This document shows positions 1 through 5,692 of a stretch of DNA of 5,692 bases, piece after piece (position 1 is the first letter of the stretch; the number at the start of each line of letters is the position of its first letter). Both the position numbers and the translations under genes were made by a program. This DNA comes from Kofleriaceae bacterium (lineage in GTDB: Bacteria; Myxococcota_A; Polyangia; Haliangiales; Haliangiaceae), in contig JAESTW010000425.1 in assembly GCA_016763395.1 (NCBI GenBank), positions 1 to 5,692 on the forward strand, in the 5' to 3' direction. The notes beneath the pieces are model-generated. The model was not told where the DNA came from and searched no databases. It saw only the letters and a program-made list of their open reading frames with translations.

Positions 1-912
1 GACTTTCAGGACGCGCTTTATTCCTCCATCCCATTGGGTAGAAAAGTACAGGTAGTATCGGTCCTGCGCCAAGGCGAGAACAGAGGGTTGCGACTTAGCC
101 AATATGTCAACGGTATGTGAAGTAGCGTTGTATCGCAGAATTGTCCGACTCTCGCTATTGGACCAATAGACGCCATTCACGTCTGCGACAATTCCCGAGG
201 AGAAATCCCCATCCACGCCCAAGGAAATCCTCTCTGTAGCAGAGCCTTCTACTAGATCTGTGCGATACAGTCCACCCTCTTGCGTGCCCCAGTAGGCCAC
301 CGAATCGGTCACGGCCAAGGTTATCGGAGTGCCCTCAGCGCAGGAGATTTTCTGGGTCTTGTTCGCGGCCTTGTCGATGCGAAAGAGGCACGCATCCTTG
401 TCCATCCAGTACACCCAATACTCTGTGTCCGCGATAACCAGTGGAACGTCCCGAATCTCAGCAAAGTCATAGGACTCTCCGGTTTTCCAAGATGTATAAA
501 AGAGGTGCCCGCTGGTTCCCCAGTACGCCCCAAATTCATCGCTGGCACCGTTGAGCATCGACGCCCCAAAAGCTAGCTCGGACACGGTCTCGGTCTCGGC
601 GACTCCGCGACTACGCAAACCCCGTTTACCGAATACATCATCGACCCAATACGGCGCATCGGCCTCAAAGGTAAGGAAACGTGCGTTGACTTGCCTGGAA
701 GCGACGAACTGTGGAGTCGGACGCTGTACTTCTGGGCCGACGGTTGGAGGATCGGCAATCGCCAACAATTCAGATCCAGCATCAACCTCCGCACCGGCAT
801 CGGCAAACTGTCCTGCTGGGGCACCGCTACCCGGGATAGTACAGGCAGCGAAACACAAGAGTGGTAGTGGGGAATAGATAGGGTTGGTGACTCGTTGCAA
901 TAGCTTTGTCAT
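1..912 (-). CDS. Secreted YW-repeat (beta-propeller-like) lipoprotein, 3' end outside window
   Basis: An open frame runs without a stop from the ATG at 912 down to base 1, giving 304 residues with the C-terminus missing. The N-terminus is a short signal peptide ending in a lipobox-like stretch, L-C-F-A-A-C with Cys at 24. The -3 position is Phe rather than the usual Leu, so lipidation is likely but not certain. A Gly/Ala/Asp-rich tether follows (about 25-60). The rest is a repeat with an aromatic 'YW' pair near residues 88, 130, 168, 207 and 249, and a degenerate one near 289, spaced 38-42 residues. Units end in patterns such as G-x-L-Y-R-T-D or T-I-L-R-Y-N. This periodicity is typical of beta-propeller blades and is common in predicted secreted proteins of Myxococcota. 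The start is supported by AAGGAAGAG four bases upstream. No enzyme motif is visible, and a binding or surface role is inference. It is transcribed divergently from lysS. Confidence 0.85.
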   Translation of the reverse strand, partial: MTKLLQRVTNPIYSPLPLLCFAACTIPGSGAPAGQFADAGAEVDAGSELLAIADPPTVGPEVQRPTPQFVASRQVNARFLTFEADAPYWVDDVFGKRGLRSRGVAETETVSELAFGASMLNGASDEFGAYWGTSGHLFYTSWKTGESYDFAEIRDVPLVIADTEYWVYWMDKDACLFRIDKAANKTQKISCAEGTPITLAVTDSVAYWGTQEGGLYRTDLVEGSATERISLGVDGDFSSGIVADVNGVYWSNSESRTILRYNATSHTVDILAKSQPSVLALAQDRYYLYFSTQWDGGIKRVLKV

Positions 913-1150
913 GGTGCTCTTCCTTGTCCAGGTTTGATTCGTTGTCCCGGCGGTCAGAAACCTGCGGCTACTTTGGAAAAAGTGATGTCCGCGAGAAATG
1001 TCCGTCGCCCGCAATACGGCAATCTGAAGACGGGCTTTACGATTATTGAACATCGCTTTGGTCGATTCATCGCCGATCCCTAGCAAGCGGAGCAATTTCG
1101 CCAACATGGCTTATTATGTGTGGTAGGTACCCCCACAACAGAGACGACTT
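913..1150. other. Divergent intergenic region carrying both outward promoters
   Basis: This 238-base gap lies between the minus-strand lipoprotein gene and plus-strand lysS, so it must contain the promoter of each unless transcription enters from elsewhere. On the plus strand TATTAT at 1112-1117 is a reasonable -10 hexamer and would place the transcript start about 25-30 bases before lysS, but no good -35 sits 16-18 bases upstream. I see no convincing sigma-70 pair on the minus strand. No tRNA, riboswitch or T-box-like element was recognised ahead of lysS. A 32-codon open frame inside (985-1083) is treated as chance. Confidence 0.5.
917..925 (-). promoter_or_regulatory. Shine-Dalgarno site for the YW-repeat lipoprotein
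   Basis: Read on the minus strand this is AAGGAAGAG, four bases before the ATG at 912-910. It is a strong purine-rich ribosome-binding sequence and supports that start codon. Confidence 0.75.
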
Positions 1151-2653
1151 ATGGCACAACAATTTTTAAGGCACAGACGCGAAAAACTCGAGAACCTCCG
1201 AAGCAAAGGCGTACTCGTCTATGCAGAGCGATTCGATGTTACTCACACGGTTTTAGAGGCTCTTGCACTCGAGGTAGGCCAGACAGCACGAATCGCCGGA
1301 CGCCTGATGGCGATGCGAAAGTTCGGCAAGCTCTCCTTCGCGCATTTGCGTGACCGCAGTGGTAGCGGACAAATCAGCTTCAAAAAAATGCAGCTGGACG
1401 AAGACGCGCTCTTCATCCTCAGCAACGTTGATATTGGCGACTTCATTGGAGTTTCTGGAACCATTTGGAAAACCCAAAAGGGCGAAGTAACCCTAAACGT
1501 CGAGACCTTGGAGTTTTTGTCCAAGAGCATGATGCCGCTGCCCGATAAGTTCTCAGGCCTAAAAGATCAAGAGGCAATCTATCGCCAGCGCTACTTGGAC
1601 TTGCTGATGAATGATGGCGTGCAAGAGCGCTTCGTTACTCGCTCCAAAGTGATTCGCACGATTCGGCGCTTCCTCGACGACAACGATTTTATGGAGGTAG
1701 AAACTCCTGTGTTGCAAGCCGCCTCTAGCGGTGCTGCGGCTCGCCCCTTTGAGACGGAACACCACGCTCTCAAAGAAAAACTCTACATGAGAATTTCACC
1801 GGAGACTTACCTCAAGCGACTGGTTGCTGGTGGTATTGAGCGCGTGTACGAAATCGGCAAAAACTTCCGCAACGAGGGCACCGACCGCTCACACTTGCAA
1901 GAGTTCACCATGCTCGAGTGGTACGCTGGCTATTGGGATTACAAAGACAACATGCGCTTCATCCAGGAGCTATTGCGACATGTTCTCATGGAAGCGACCG
2001 GTTCTACTGTGGTTGAATACCAGGGGCAGACTCTAGATTTCGGTGCCGAGTGGGAAGTCTTTGACTATCGCGAGGTTGTTCTTAAAGAGACCGGTGTGGA
2101 CATTATGGCCCACGACACCCTCGAGGCGTTGGCGGCAGAAGTGAGTGCCAAATGCCCGGACGTTCCGGTTGGCAAGGCAAAGTCTATCCCCGCACTTATC
2201 GATTTGCTTTACAAGTTGACTGTCCGCCCCAAGATGATTCAACCTTGTTTCTTGATCCATCACCCAACTGAGATGGTTCCTTTGGCCAGGCGCAATACCG
2301 ATAATCCCAACGTTCTCGACATGTTCCAAGTTGTGGTCAATACCTGGGAAATCGTCAAGGCGTACTCAGAGCTTGTCGATCCAGTCGATCAAAAAGAGCG
2401 AGTGGAAGCCCAGCAAGACATGCGAGACGCGGGCGATGACGAGACCATGATGATGGAAACTGACTTCATCGAGTGCATGGAGTACGGAATGCCGCCAATG
2501 AGTGGCCTGGGCCTTGGGATTGATCGTCTGGTGGCACTGCTCACCGGAGTCGATTCTCTCCGCGACACGGTCTTCTTCCCCAATATGCGAGGCAAAGCGC
2601 CGGCGAGCGCAAAGGCGGCAGAAGCCCCGAAAACAGAGAGCGATAGTGAATGA
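1151..2653 (+). CDS. lysS: Lysyl-tRNA synthetase, class II
   Basis: This cytoplasmic enzyme charges tRNA-Lys with lysine using ATP. The 500 residues match the usual bacterial length. Residues about 43-136 form the N-terminal OB-fold anticodon-binding domain, and the class II catalytic core follows. Motif 1 lies around 174-188 (F-M-E-V-E-T-P, Pro186). Motif 2 is F-R-N-E-G at 239-243 leading to E-F-T-M-L-E-W-Y at 251-258. Motif 3 is G-L-G-L-G-I-D-R-L at 452-460. R-P-F (198-200) and S-P-E-T-Y (216-220) match the lysine pocket region. Compared with the E. coli type, motif 2 reads SHLQEFTM instead of RHNPEFTM, and the usual REIGNGFSEL segment reads WEIVKAYSEL (399-408). The last 20 or so residues are an Ala/Lys/Glu-rich tail beyond motif 3. 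ATG 1151 is the first possible ATG after an in-frame stop at 1124; only a weak purine run (GAGACGA) precedes it. Confidence 0.97.
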   Translation: MAQQFLRHRREKLENLRSKGVLVYAERFDVTHTVLEALALEVGQTARIAGRLMAMRKFGKLSFAHLRDRSGSGQISFKKMQLDEDALFILSNVDIGDFIGVSGTIWKTQKGEVTLNVETLEFLSKSMMPLPDKFSGLKDQEAIYRQRYLDLLMNDGVQERFVTRSKVIRTIRRFLDDNDFMEVETPVLQAASSGAAARPFETEHHALKEKLYMRISPETYLKRLVAGGIERVYEIGKNFRNEGTDRSHLQEFTMLEWYAGYWDYKDNMRFIQELLRHVLMEATGSTVVEYQGQTLDFGAEWEVFDYREVVLKETGVDIMAHDTLEALAAEVSAKCPDVPVGKAKSIPALIDLLYKLTVRPKMIQPCFLIHHPTEMVPLARRNTDNPNVLDMFQVVVNTWEIVKAYSELVDPVDQKERVEAQQDMRDAGDDETMMMETDFIECMEYGMPPMSGLGLGIDRLVALLTGVDSLRDTVFFPNMRGKAPASAKAAEAPKTESDSE

Positions 2654-2691
2654 TTGAATAGGCGGAGTCGTCTTGGGGTTGATTATCAGTC

Positions 2692-2739
2692 CTTGGGCGG
2701 CTCTTCTCTTGGGCGGCTCTTCCCCTGGGCGGCTCTTCT
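2692..2739. repeat. Three tandem copies of a 16-bp unit
   Basis: The unit CTTGGGCGGCTCTTCT occurs at 2692-2707, with one-base variants at 2708-2723 (last base C) and 2724-2739 (second base C). The period of 16 is not a multiple of three, which argues against a coding repeat. It lies 39 bases after the lysS stop. It has no internal inverted symmetry, so it does not form a hairpin by itself. It may be a replication-slippage minisatellite or a protein-binding array; the sequence does not decide. Confidence 0.9.
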
Positions 2740-2830
2740 GCATCGCGCGACTGGCTCCGCTGATTTGATTCTCACCAGTTATCGGCAGATCTGCGACAAG
2801 AGCTTTGCACTTGCCTCTATACAGGGAAAG

Positions 2831-2890
2831 CCCCTAAATCCCCTCCTCCCCACTATGATCACTCCCCACACACCCGTCCACTTTCTACGC
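2831..2890 (+). terminator. Possible Rho-utilisation (rut) tract downstream of lysS
   Basis: In this 60-base stretch I count 32 C and 3 G on the plus strand, which is the C-rich, G-poor, weakly structured composition that Rho loads on. It sits about 180 bases after the lysS stop, in RNA that would not be translated. No hairpin plus T-run (intrinsic terminator) is visible between lysS and the next gene, so a Rho-dependent end would fit. This rests on composition only. Confidence 0.35.
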
Positions 2891-2984
2891 TTGAACACAG
2901 CTTCCATCTGCCAGAAGCTTGAGCTGCTGTGGGCAACAGGACCTGCTAGGGTGAGTACGGGCAGGACGATGGAATACGGGGCAA

Positions 2985-2989
2985 AAGGA
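2985..2989 (+). promoter_or_regulatory. Shine-Dalgarno site that decides the GTG start of the LTD lipoprotein
   Basis: AAGGA lies eight bases before GTG 2998. No ATG occurs in frame between the upstream stop (TAG 2947) and this point, so the GTG with this ribosome site is the best start. It also puts a basic N-region directly ahead of the hydrophobic signal sequence. Confidence 0.65.
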
Positions 2990-2997
2990 CTTTCGCG

Positions 2998-4014
2998 GTG
3001 ATATCTATTCCAAATAGATTCCTGAAAGCGTCCGCAAGAGGATGTTGCCTCGCAGTATCGTTTTCTGTGTCGTCGTTGTTTGTGTCTGTTCCCCTATCAG
3101 CCGTCGCAGCTCTCACCCTAAGCTCGTGTTTTGACCCGGGGATTACCCGCTGTGCTGTGCAATGTGGCGAGGCCGATTTGTGCCCTTCGGGTGCAACCTG
3201 TTTGAGTGACGGAATGTGTCATTCCTCGGCCAACGAATCTCTTTGTTCTGCACTGCCTGCCGATGCTGCGCAGAACCTCGATGGAACATCGCCGATTGAT
3301 GCCACAACACCGGACGCCAGCACAAGCGATGCGAGTCTTGGTTGTGGTGATGGCATCATTCAAAACGATCGGGACGAGACCTGTGATGATGGTAACGAGG
3401 ATGCTGGTGACGGATGCAGCGATGTCTGTCGTATCGAATCAGGATTCTTCTGTTTCGGAACTCCGAGTGATTGCGCGACAGCACCTGGCCCTGGACAACT
3501 GATCATTACCGAGATTCAAAAAGACCCTTGCGCCGATCAGGGGGCGGGCTGCTTACTCAACGACATCAGTGCTGAGTGGTTTGAAGTGCAAAACGTGAGC
3601 AACGTAAAACTTCAGCTACTCAACATGATCATTCGTGATGATGGCATCGAGAGCATCACCGTTTCGACTCCGCTAACCGTCGCTCCCGGACAGAGGGTGG
3701 TACTGGGGAACAATAGCAATACGGCGCTCAACGGCGATGTGACACTGGACTATCAGTACATGGCTGCTTTTTTTGTATTGGCAAACGGCGCCGATGAGAT
3801 CATCTTGGTCAATCCCCTGACGAGCGTTGAGATCGATCGGGTGTTTTACAACACCGTGAACTTCCCCGACTTCAGGGGTTCCTCGCTCTCCCTAGATCCC
3901 GACTTTTACGATGGGACTAGCAACGACGATGGTCTGAACTGGTGTGACGGCGATGTCCTTTACGGACCAGGCGACTTCGGCACGCCAGGACAGGTGAACC
4001 CACAATGTCCTTAA
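2998..4014 (+). CDS. Lipoprotein with myxo disulfide repeat (DUF4215-like) and lamin-tail domain
   Basis: The 338-residue product has a basic N-terminus, a hydrophobic stretch and a good lipobox L-S-S-C with Cys44, so it is predicted to be exported and lipid-anchored. Next comes a small module with six Cys (52, 56, 62, 68, 74, 83), then an Asp/Ala/Thr/Ser-rich tether (about 84-114). Residues 115-159 match the Myxococcus cysteine-rich repeat: C-G-D-G, C-D-D-G-N, G-D-G-C-S, with Cys at 116, 129, 140, 144, 152 and 159. Residues about 167-334 look like a lamin-tail (LTD) beta-sandwich, starting L-I-I-T-E-I, then E-W-F-E-V-Q-N (193-199), and closing with the characteristic G-T-P-G (328-331). Cys178/185 and Cys316/337 could be further disulfides. 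No catalytic residues are recognised; an envelope structural or ligand-binding role is inferred. Its stop overlaps the kinase start by 10 bases, so the two are probably co-translated. Confidence 0.93.
   Translation: MISIPNRFLKASARGCCLAVSFSVSSLFVSVPLSAVAALTLSSCFDPGITRCAVQCGEADLCPSGATCLSDGMCHSSANESLCSALPADAAQNLDGTSPIDATTPDASTSDASLGCGDGIIQNDRDETCDDGNEDAGDGCSDVCRIESGFFCFGTPSDCATAPGPGQLIITEIQKDPCADQGAGCLLNDISAEWFEVQNVSNVKLQLLNMIIRDDGIESITVSTPLTVAPGQRVVLGNNSNTALNGDVTLDYQYMAAFFVLANGADEIILVNPLTSVEIDRVFYNTVNFPDFRGSSLSLDPDFYDGTSNDDGLNWCDGDVLYGPGDFGTPGQVNPQCP
3992..3997 (+). promoter_or_regulatory. Shine-Dalgarno site for the kinase, inside the lipoprotein gene
   Basis: AGGTGA lies seven bases before ATG 4005, within the last codons of the lipoprotein gene. 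It favours the overlapping start over the in-frame ATG at 4044, which has only a weak GGA upstream. Placement inside the preceding gene suggests translational coupling. Confidence 0.65.
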
Positions 4015-5692
4015 CTCCAGAAAAAGTCGCAGCTGGAATACCGATGATTGGTACAGTTGTAGGTAGCTACAAAATCACCAAGCAAATCGGTGCAGGTGGC
4101 ATGGGAGCTGTCTACGAGGCTGAACATGGTCTTTTGGGCAAAAAGGCCGCGGTCAAAGTTCTGCTGCCGCGCATGTCCGTGGACAAGGAAGTCGTCAGGC
4201 GGTTCTTTAACGAGGCCAAAGCGATATCGCTCATCCAGCACCCGGGCATTGTCGAAGTATATGACTACGGACACCTTGCCAACGGCGACGCGTTTATCGT
4301 CATGGAGCTCCTTGAAGGTGAAAACCTGGGGACGAGGCTCAAGCGAATCGGCAAACTCACCGTCAACAATGCTATCGCAACTGCTCGTCATATTGCGGGG
4401 GTATTGGCAGAAGCACACCGGCACGGCATCATTCACCGCGACCTAAAACCGGACAACATATACCTCGTGCCCGATGCGGCCCTGCCTCGAGGAGAACGAG
4501 CTAAGGTTCTCGACTTTGGAATTGCCAAGCTCTCGGGCGACGAAGGCGATGCGCTCGAAACCAAAACCGGACAAATACTGGGAACACCAATGTACATGTC
4601 CCCGGAGCAGTGCAAAGGTGCCGGAAAGCTCGACCACCGTTCGGACATCTATGCCCTCGGTTGTCTGCTCTACCAGATGCTCTGTGGACGACCTCCTTTT
4701 ATAGGTGAAGGCTCAGGTGAGATCCTCGCAGCGCAGATCCATATAGCGCCATCTCCAATTCAAGCGCACGATGCTTCGATACCCGATTCGATGTCCGAAG
4801 TCGTCATGAAGCTTCTGGAGAAAGACCCAGCCTCTCGATATCAGACCATGAGCGACGTTATTGACGCGCTGAACAATGCCCGTCCGAGAACAGAGATAGA
4901 TACCGAGCCTAGCTTGGCGTCCTCCAACGAATTCTATCAGCCCGATCAGCAAGAGACTCAGACGATGCTCCCCATCGATAGTGAGACCTCGCCGGCTGCC
5001 CAGGCAGAGCGAATGGGTGCCCATACCCTGGATTCTCTCACAACGCCTCCACCCGCTAGCAATCGCCGGCTAACGTTGATTGCGATCTCTGCCATTAGCA
5101 TGGCGGTCGTGATTTTCGCCGTTGTTACCCTCATGGGAGGCAGTGAGACCGAACAGCCTACCAATGCGGCGTTGCCTTCGTCTCCCCCACCAGAGCACGA
5201 TGCACTAATTCAGCCGGTATCGGACAAGAGAATCGTGGAAGCGGATGCCCTGGGAGTGGATGCCTCGGGTTCTACTCAGGCAGTACCAAATGTGGAGAGC
5301 AAGACCGTCGTACTGGTTATCGACTCCGATCCCTCTGGCGCCAAAGTGTATCGCGAGTCCGATGGAGTTCGTCTCGGACAGACGCCCTACAAATATACAA
5401 TCAAGCGTGGAGCCGGCTACGCTGGATTTCTTCTTAAGAAAAGTGGCTACCACCGCGCCGAGATCGAGATGCCGATCAACCAAGATGGCTCAACCACCGT
5501 TGAGCTGATTCGCCGTGGAAAATCTCAGAGCGAGCCCACACCTAACGTTCCAGAAGACAAGACGACTCCTGAGGGCACCGAGGGCGACAAGCTCCCCGCT
5601 GCAGAGCCAGAGGACGACAAAACTCCGGACAAGACGCCTGAACTGCCAGCAGGGAAAGACGATGCTTTGGATCCTTTTGCTGCCCAAGTACC
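4005..5692 (+). CDS. Transmembrane Ser/Thr protein kinase with PEGA domain, 3' end outside window
   Basis: The frame is open from ATG 4005 to the window end, giving 562 residues. Residues about 22-290 are a Hanks-type kinase domain with every key element. These are the glycine loop G-A-G-G-M-G (29-34), the ATP lysine K51 in A-V-K, the C-helix glutamate E70, the catalytic loop H-R-D-L-K-P-D-N (144-151), D-F-G (170-172), T186/T188/T194 in the activation loop, and S-P-E (199-201). It should therefore be an active RD-type kinase. A linker follows (about 290-355), then one membrane helix (about 356-377), a Pro/Asp/Glu-rich stretch, and a PEGA-type beta domain (about 434-505, with D-S-D-P-S-G-A-K-V and G-Q-T-P-Y). 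The last part is an acidic Pro/Asp/Lys/Thr-rich tail ending near L-D-P-F, a kind of ending often seen in kinases of this group, so little is probably missing. The kinase domain is predicted cytoplasmic and the PEGA domain outside. Substrates are unknown. The upstream lipoprotein gene overlaps it by 10 bases. Confidence 0.95.
   Translation, partial: MSLTPEKVAAGIPMIGTVVGSYKITKQIGAGGMGAVYEAEHGLLGKKAAVKVLLPRMSVDKEVVRRFFNEAKAISLIQHPGIVEVYDYGHLANGDAFIVMELLEGENLGTRLKRIGKLTVNNAIATARHIAGVLAEAHRHGIIHRDLKPDNIYLVPDAALPRGERAKVLDFGIAKLSGDEGDALETKTGQILGTPMYMSPEQCKGAGKLDHRSDIYALGCLLYQMLCGRPPFIGEGSGEILAAQIHIAPSPIQAHDASIPDSMSEVVMKLLEKDPASRYQTMSDVIDALNNARPRTEIDTEPSLASSNEFYQPDQQETQTMLPIDSETSPAAQAERMGAHTLDSLTTPPPASNRRLTLIAISAISMAVVIFAVVTLMGGSETEQPTNAALPSSPPPEHDALIQPVSDKRIVEADALGVDASGSTQAVPNVESKTVVLVIDSDPSGAKVYRESDGVRLGQTPYKYTIKRGAGYAGFLLKKSGYHRAEIEMPINQDGSTTVELIRRGKSQSEPTPNVPEDKTTPEGTEGDKLPAAEPEDDKTPDKTPELPAGKDDALDPFAAQV

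Larger units (their letters stand above)
2654..2997. other. Intergenic region without a convincing gene
   Basis: These 344 bases separate lysS from the lipoprotein gene. They contain three tandem 16-bp repeats (2692-2739), a 10-bp palindrome GCAGATCTGC (2785-2794, expected by chance), a C-rich/G-poor tract (about 2831-2890) and a stem-loop (2896-2931: CACAGC pairing with GCTGTG, with an inner AGCTTC/GAAGCT alternative). A frame in phase with lysS stays open from 2654 to 3001, but has only a TTG start with no clear ribosome site, and its protein reads like translated noncoding DNA. A promoter for the lipoprotein-kinase unit is expected here; TATACA at 2818-2823 is a possible -10 without a good -35. 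No tRNA or other RNA gene was recognised. Confidence 0.6.

Noticed and set aside
280..877. Two plus-strand open frames (280-576 and 551-877) opposite the left-hand gene.
   Set aside because: The minus strand is open throughout 912-1 with a signal peptide and regular YW repeats, which explains the region. The plus frames lack any family signature.
985..1083. A 32-codon plus-strand frame containing G-F-T-I-I-E after a basic leader, reminiscent of a type IV prepilin cleavage motif.
   Set aside because: No hydrophobic helix follows the motif (next residues H-R-F-G-R-F) and the frame stops after ten more residues. It lies in the promoter region between two divergent genes, so the match is most likely chance.
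2692..2739. The tandem repeats as a CRISPR array.
   Set aside because: The units are only 16 bp and directly contiguous without spacers, and no cas gene is present.
2366..2743. A minus-strand open frame of 125 codons overlapping the lysS 3' end and the 16-bp repeats.
   Set aside because: It is mostly antisense to well-conserved lysS codons and its product has no recognisable domain; it is a shadow of lysS.
2785..2794. Perfect 10-bp palindrome GCAGATCTGC as an operator.
   Set aside because: Several such palindromes are expected by chance in a window of this size, and it does not extend further or sit at a recognised promoter.
4044..4046. Alternative in-frame ATG start for the kinase.
   Set aside because: It has only a weak GGA upstream, whereas ATG 4005 has AGGTGA at a seven-base spacing. 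It cannot be fully excluded, because the extra 13 residues precede the kinase domain.
4011..4436. A minus-strand open frame of 141 codons opposite the kinase gene.
   Set aside because: The plus-strand frame here encodes the kinase glycine loop through the start of the catalytic loop with all key residues, so the opposite frame is a shadow.

Overview
The window looks like chromosomal DNA of a delta-proteobacterial/Myxococcota-type bacterium, probably not one of the very GC-rich cultured myxobacteria, since base composition by eye is in the mid-50s % GC. Three things point to this group: a secreted lipoprotein with a Myxococcus cysteine-rich disulfide repeat (DUF4215-like) joined to a lamin-tail domain, a lipoprotein built of 'YW' propeller repeats, and a transmembrane Ser/Thr kinase with a C-terminal PEGA domain. 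I cannot name the species.

Layout. Positions 1-912 (minus strand) hold the first 304 codons of a secreted, probably lipid-anchored beta-propeller-like protein; its 3' end lies off the left edge. A 238-base divergent gap (913-1150) separates it from lysS (1151-2653, plus), a complete class II lysyl-tRNA synthetase of a somewhat divergent type. The next 344 bases (2654-2997) contain no convincing gene. They hold three tandem copies of a 16-bp unit, a 60-base C-rich/G-poor tract that could be a Rho-loading site ending the lysS transcript, and a small hairpin. A second plus-strand unit follows: a lipoprotein gene (2998-4014, GTG start) whose last 10 bases overlap the start of a Ser/Thr protein kinase gene (4005 to beyond 5692, 3' end missing).

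How the genes fit together. lysS is a housekeeping translation gene and has no evident functional link to its neighbours. The lipoprotein and kinase form a tight, probably translationally coupled pair. One product is predicted to sit in the cell envelope. The other is predicted to span the inner membrane with its kinase domain in the cytoplasm and its PEGA domain outside. The simplest inference is an envelope-sensing pair in which the lipoprotein acts with, or is sensed by, the kinase, but only the gene arrangement supports this. I see no transposon, phage gene, CRISPR array or RNA gene. The best candidate for something undescribed is the lipoprotein-kinase pair; every domain in it belongs to a known family.
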